Part shown: piece by piece, positions 13,811 to 14,681 of the stretch
Layout of the letters: every line of letters begins with the position of its first letter
How positions within the stretch are numbered: the first letter of the stretch is position 1
Assembly (NCBI GenBank): GCA_027024625.1
Contig: JALVRY010000240.1
Coordinates: 1 to 14,681 of the forward strand
Source of the DNA: Thiotrichaceae bacterium
GTDB lineage: Bacteria > Pseudomonadota > Gammaproteobacteria > Thiotrichales > Thiotrichaceae
Length of the DNA: 14,681 nt
Reading direction: 5' to 3'
The notes under the pieces: generated by a model
Seen by the model: only the letters and a program-made list of their open reading frames with translations
What the model was told of the DNA's origin: nothing
Databases searched by the model: none
Translations under genes and position numbers: made by a program

Positions 13811-14681
13811 TTATGGGTGTAACTTTGCTGCAATTTCTTTCGCACGCTCTGGTAAAAATTGCCCAATAAAATGATTCATTGTTGTTACTTGATCAATTTT
13901 ACCTAAGTCTATGAGTGGCATTGCAATGTCTGCATAGAGTTCTGCTGCTTTTTCTGGCTTACCTTGTTTCCAGTAAACATTGGCAAGTTCACCCTTATGA
14001 TCAATTTCATTTGGTTCATCAATGATTAGCTTCTGGTAATAACTGATTGATATATCGTAATTACCCGCCCAATAAGCTTCGCGAGCAAGACGGAGTAAAT
14101 CCACTTTTCCCGTAGTCAGTGCTGTGTTTGTTGCTGCTGTGTTAACAGTAGCAGTTTGTGCAGTTGTATTAGCTGTTGTGCTAGAAGTAGCTGCGGATGA
14201 TTTCTCAGGCGATATCACTTCTTGAACCTGTTTGGCAGCTACCGCAGGAATTTCTGCTGTAGTCGATACTGCAGAAGTAACCGCAGTCTCAACTGCTTTC
14301 ACACCTTTATCAAAAAAGCCTTTTGACAAAATCTCATCTGTTGTCGCTTCTCCAATTCTTTTTTCTTCTGCATTTTTATAAGTCGGAGTTTCAGCTGCCT
14401 TTCCTGTGCCAGCAACTTCAGTTGTGGGCGCTTTGGCATTTGATCCATGTCCCGCTTGCTGTAATAGCTCCAAAGCTGATGGTTTAGTAGATGCTGTTTG
14501 CTCTGTGCTAGCTGCTTGCTCTGTGTTAGCTGCTTGCTCTGTGCTAGCCGCTTGCTCTGTGCTAGCCGCTTGCTCTGTGCTAGCCGCTTGCTCTGTGCTT
14601 GCCGCTTGCTCTGTGCTTGCCGCTTGCTCTGTGCTTGCCGCTTGCTCTGTGCTTGCCGCTTGCTCTGTGCTTGCCGCTTGC
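13811..14681 (-). CDS. TPR-repeat protein with Ala/Thr-rich linker and STEQAA repeats (partial, 5' end beyond window)
   Basis: The reading frame is open from the stop at 13811 to the right edge, giving 289 visible residues and no natural start. A TTG at 14473 is in frame but is internal. The visible N-terminal part is at least ten STEQAA hexapeptides. Next comes a low-complexity Ala/Thr/Glu-rich linker of about 120 residues. The C-terminal 95 residues form two TPR-like units, one around LAREAYWAGNYDISISYYQK and one around ELANVYWKQGKPEKAAELY, a protein-binding fold. The missing N-terminus could hold a membrane anchor or another domain. Precedes the GTPase gene by 92 nt on the same strand. Function not recognised. 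Confidence 0.8.
   Translation of the reverse strand, partial: QAASTEQAASTEQAASTEQAASTEQAASTEQAASTEQAASTEQAASTEQAANTEQAASTEQTASTKPSALELLQQAGHGSNAKAPTTEVAGTGKAAETPTYKNAEEKRIGEATTDEILSKGFFDKGVKAVETAVTSAVSTTAEIPAVAAKQVQEVISPEKSSAATSSTTANTTAQTATVNTAATNTALTTGKVDLLRLAREAYWAGNYDISISYYQKLIIDEPNEIDHKGELANVYWKQGKPEKAAELYADIAMPLIDLGKIDQVTTMNHFIGQFLPERAKEIAAKLHP
14492..14681 (-). repeat. 18-bp minisatellite (at least 10.5 units) encoding STEQAA
   Basis: Ten full 18-bp units run from 14492 to 14671 with a partial one to the edge. The first reads STEQTA, the second NTEQAA, and the rest STEQAA. Synonymous variants are ordered: units 3, 4-6 and 7-11 each share one sequence form, becoming uniform toward the right edge. 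The array probably continues outside the window. Confidence 0.97.

Noticed and set aside
14471..14473. TTG at 14473 as the start of the TPR protein.
   Set aside because: The same frame continues upstream through the STEQAA repeats to the window edge with no stop, so the TTG is internal and the gene is partial.

Overview
The window looks like a chromosomal segment of an AT-leaning gammaproteobacterium. The ftsB-ispD-ispF cluster and the DUF3301 and MetX-type proteins point to Gammaproteobacteria. A Thiotrichales/Beggiatoa-like sulfur bacterium is plausible, but that is a guess from overall gene style and not from a marker gene. Coding density is high, and the genes form short operons that alternate in direction.

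Layout. Bases 1-778 are the trailing end of a CRISPR array: 11 full 36-bp repeats plus the last 11 bp of another, with 11 spacers of 33-35 nt. The final repeat is degenerate, so the leader and cas genes should lie to the left, outside the window. A 618-bp AT-rich non-coding stretch follows, with two hairpins. Next comes a secreted protein with glycoside-hydrolase-like features (1397-3136, +). It converges on a minus-strand pair, an inositol-monophosphatase-family enzyme followed by glutamate racemase murI (4770-3161). Divergent from that pair are a DUF3301 membrane protein and a MetX-family O-acyltransferase whose sequence resembles serine O-succinyltransferases (4829-6388, +).

Bases 9777-6396 (-) hold one tightly packed six-gene operon: ftsB, ispD, ispF, an M15B (VanY-like) D,D-carboxypeptidase, a META-domain lipoprotein and an unknown membrane-anchored protein. 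Neighbours overlap or are at most 15 nt apart. It combines divisome assembly (FtsB), isoprenoid precursor supply (IspD/IspF, needed for undecaprenyl phosphate) and wall trimming (M15B). With murI (D-glutamate) nearby, much of the window serves the cell envelope.

Bases 9778-10207 separate the ftsB operon from a divergent OmpR-family two-component system (10208-12254, +). This gap holds a perfect 22-bp inverted repeat with arms 160 bp apart, a second 12-bp inverted match, and two candidate small ORFs. One is a 51-codon ORF with a very strong Shine-Dalgarno that ends 7 nt before the response regulator. The last region (minus strand) encodes a dynamin-like membrane GTPase and, running off the right edge, a TPR protein with an 18-bp minisatellite encoding STEQAA repeats.

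No complete new system is evident. The parts most worth a second look are the repeat and small-ORF structure between the two divergent operons, the serine/homoserine acyltransferase question, the growing minisatellite, the in-frame 36-bp duplication in the carboxypeptidase, and the CRISPR array whose cas genes lie outside the window.
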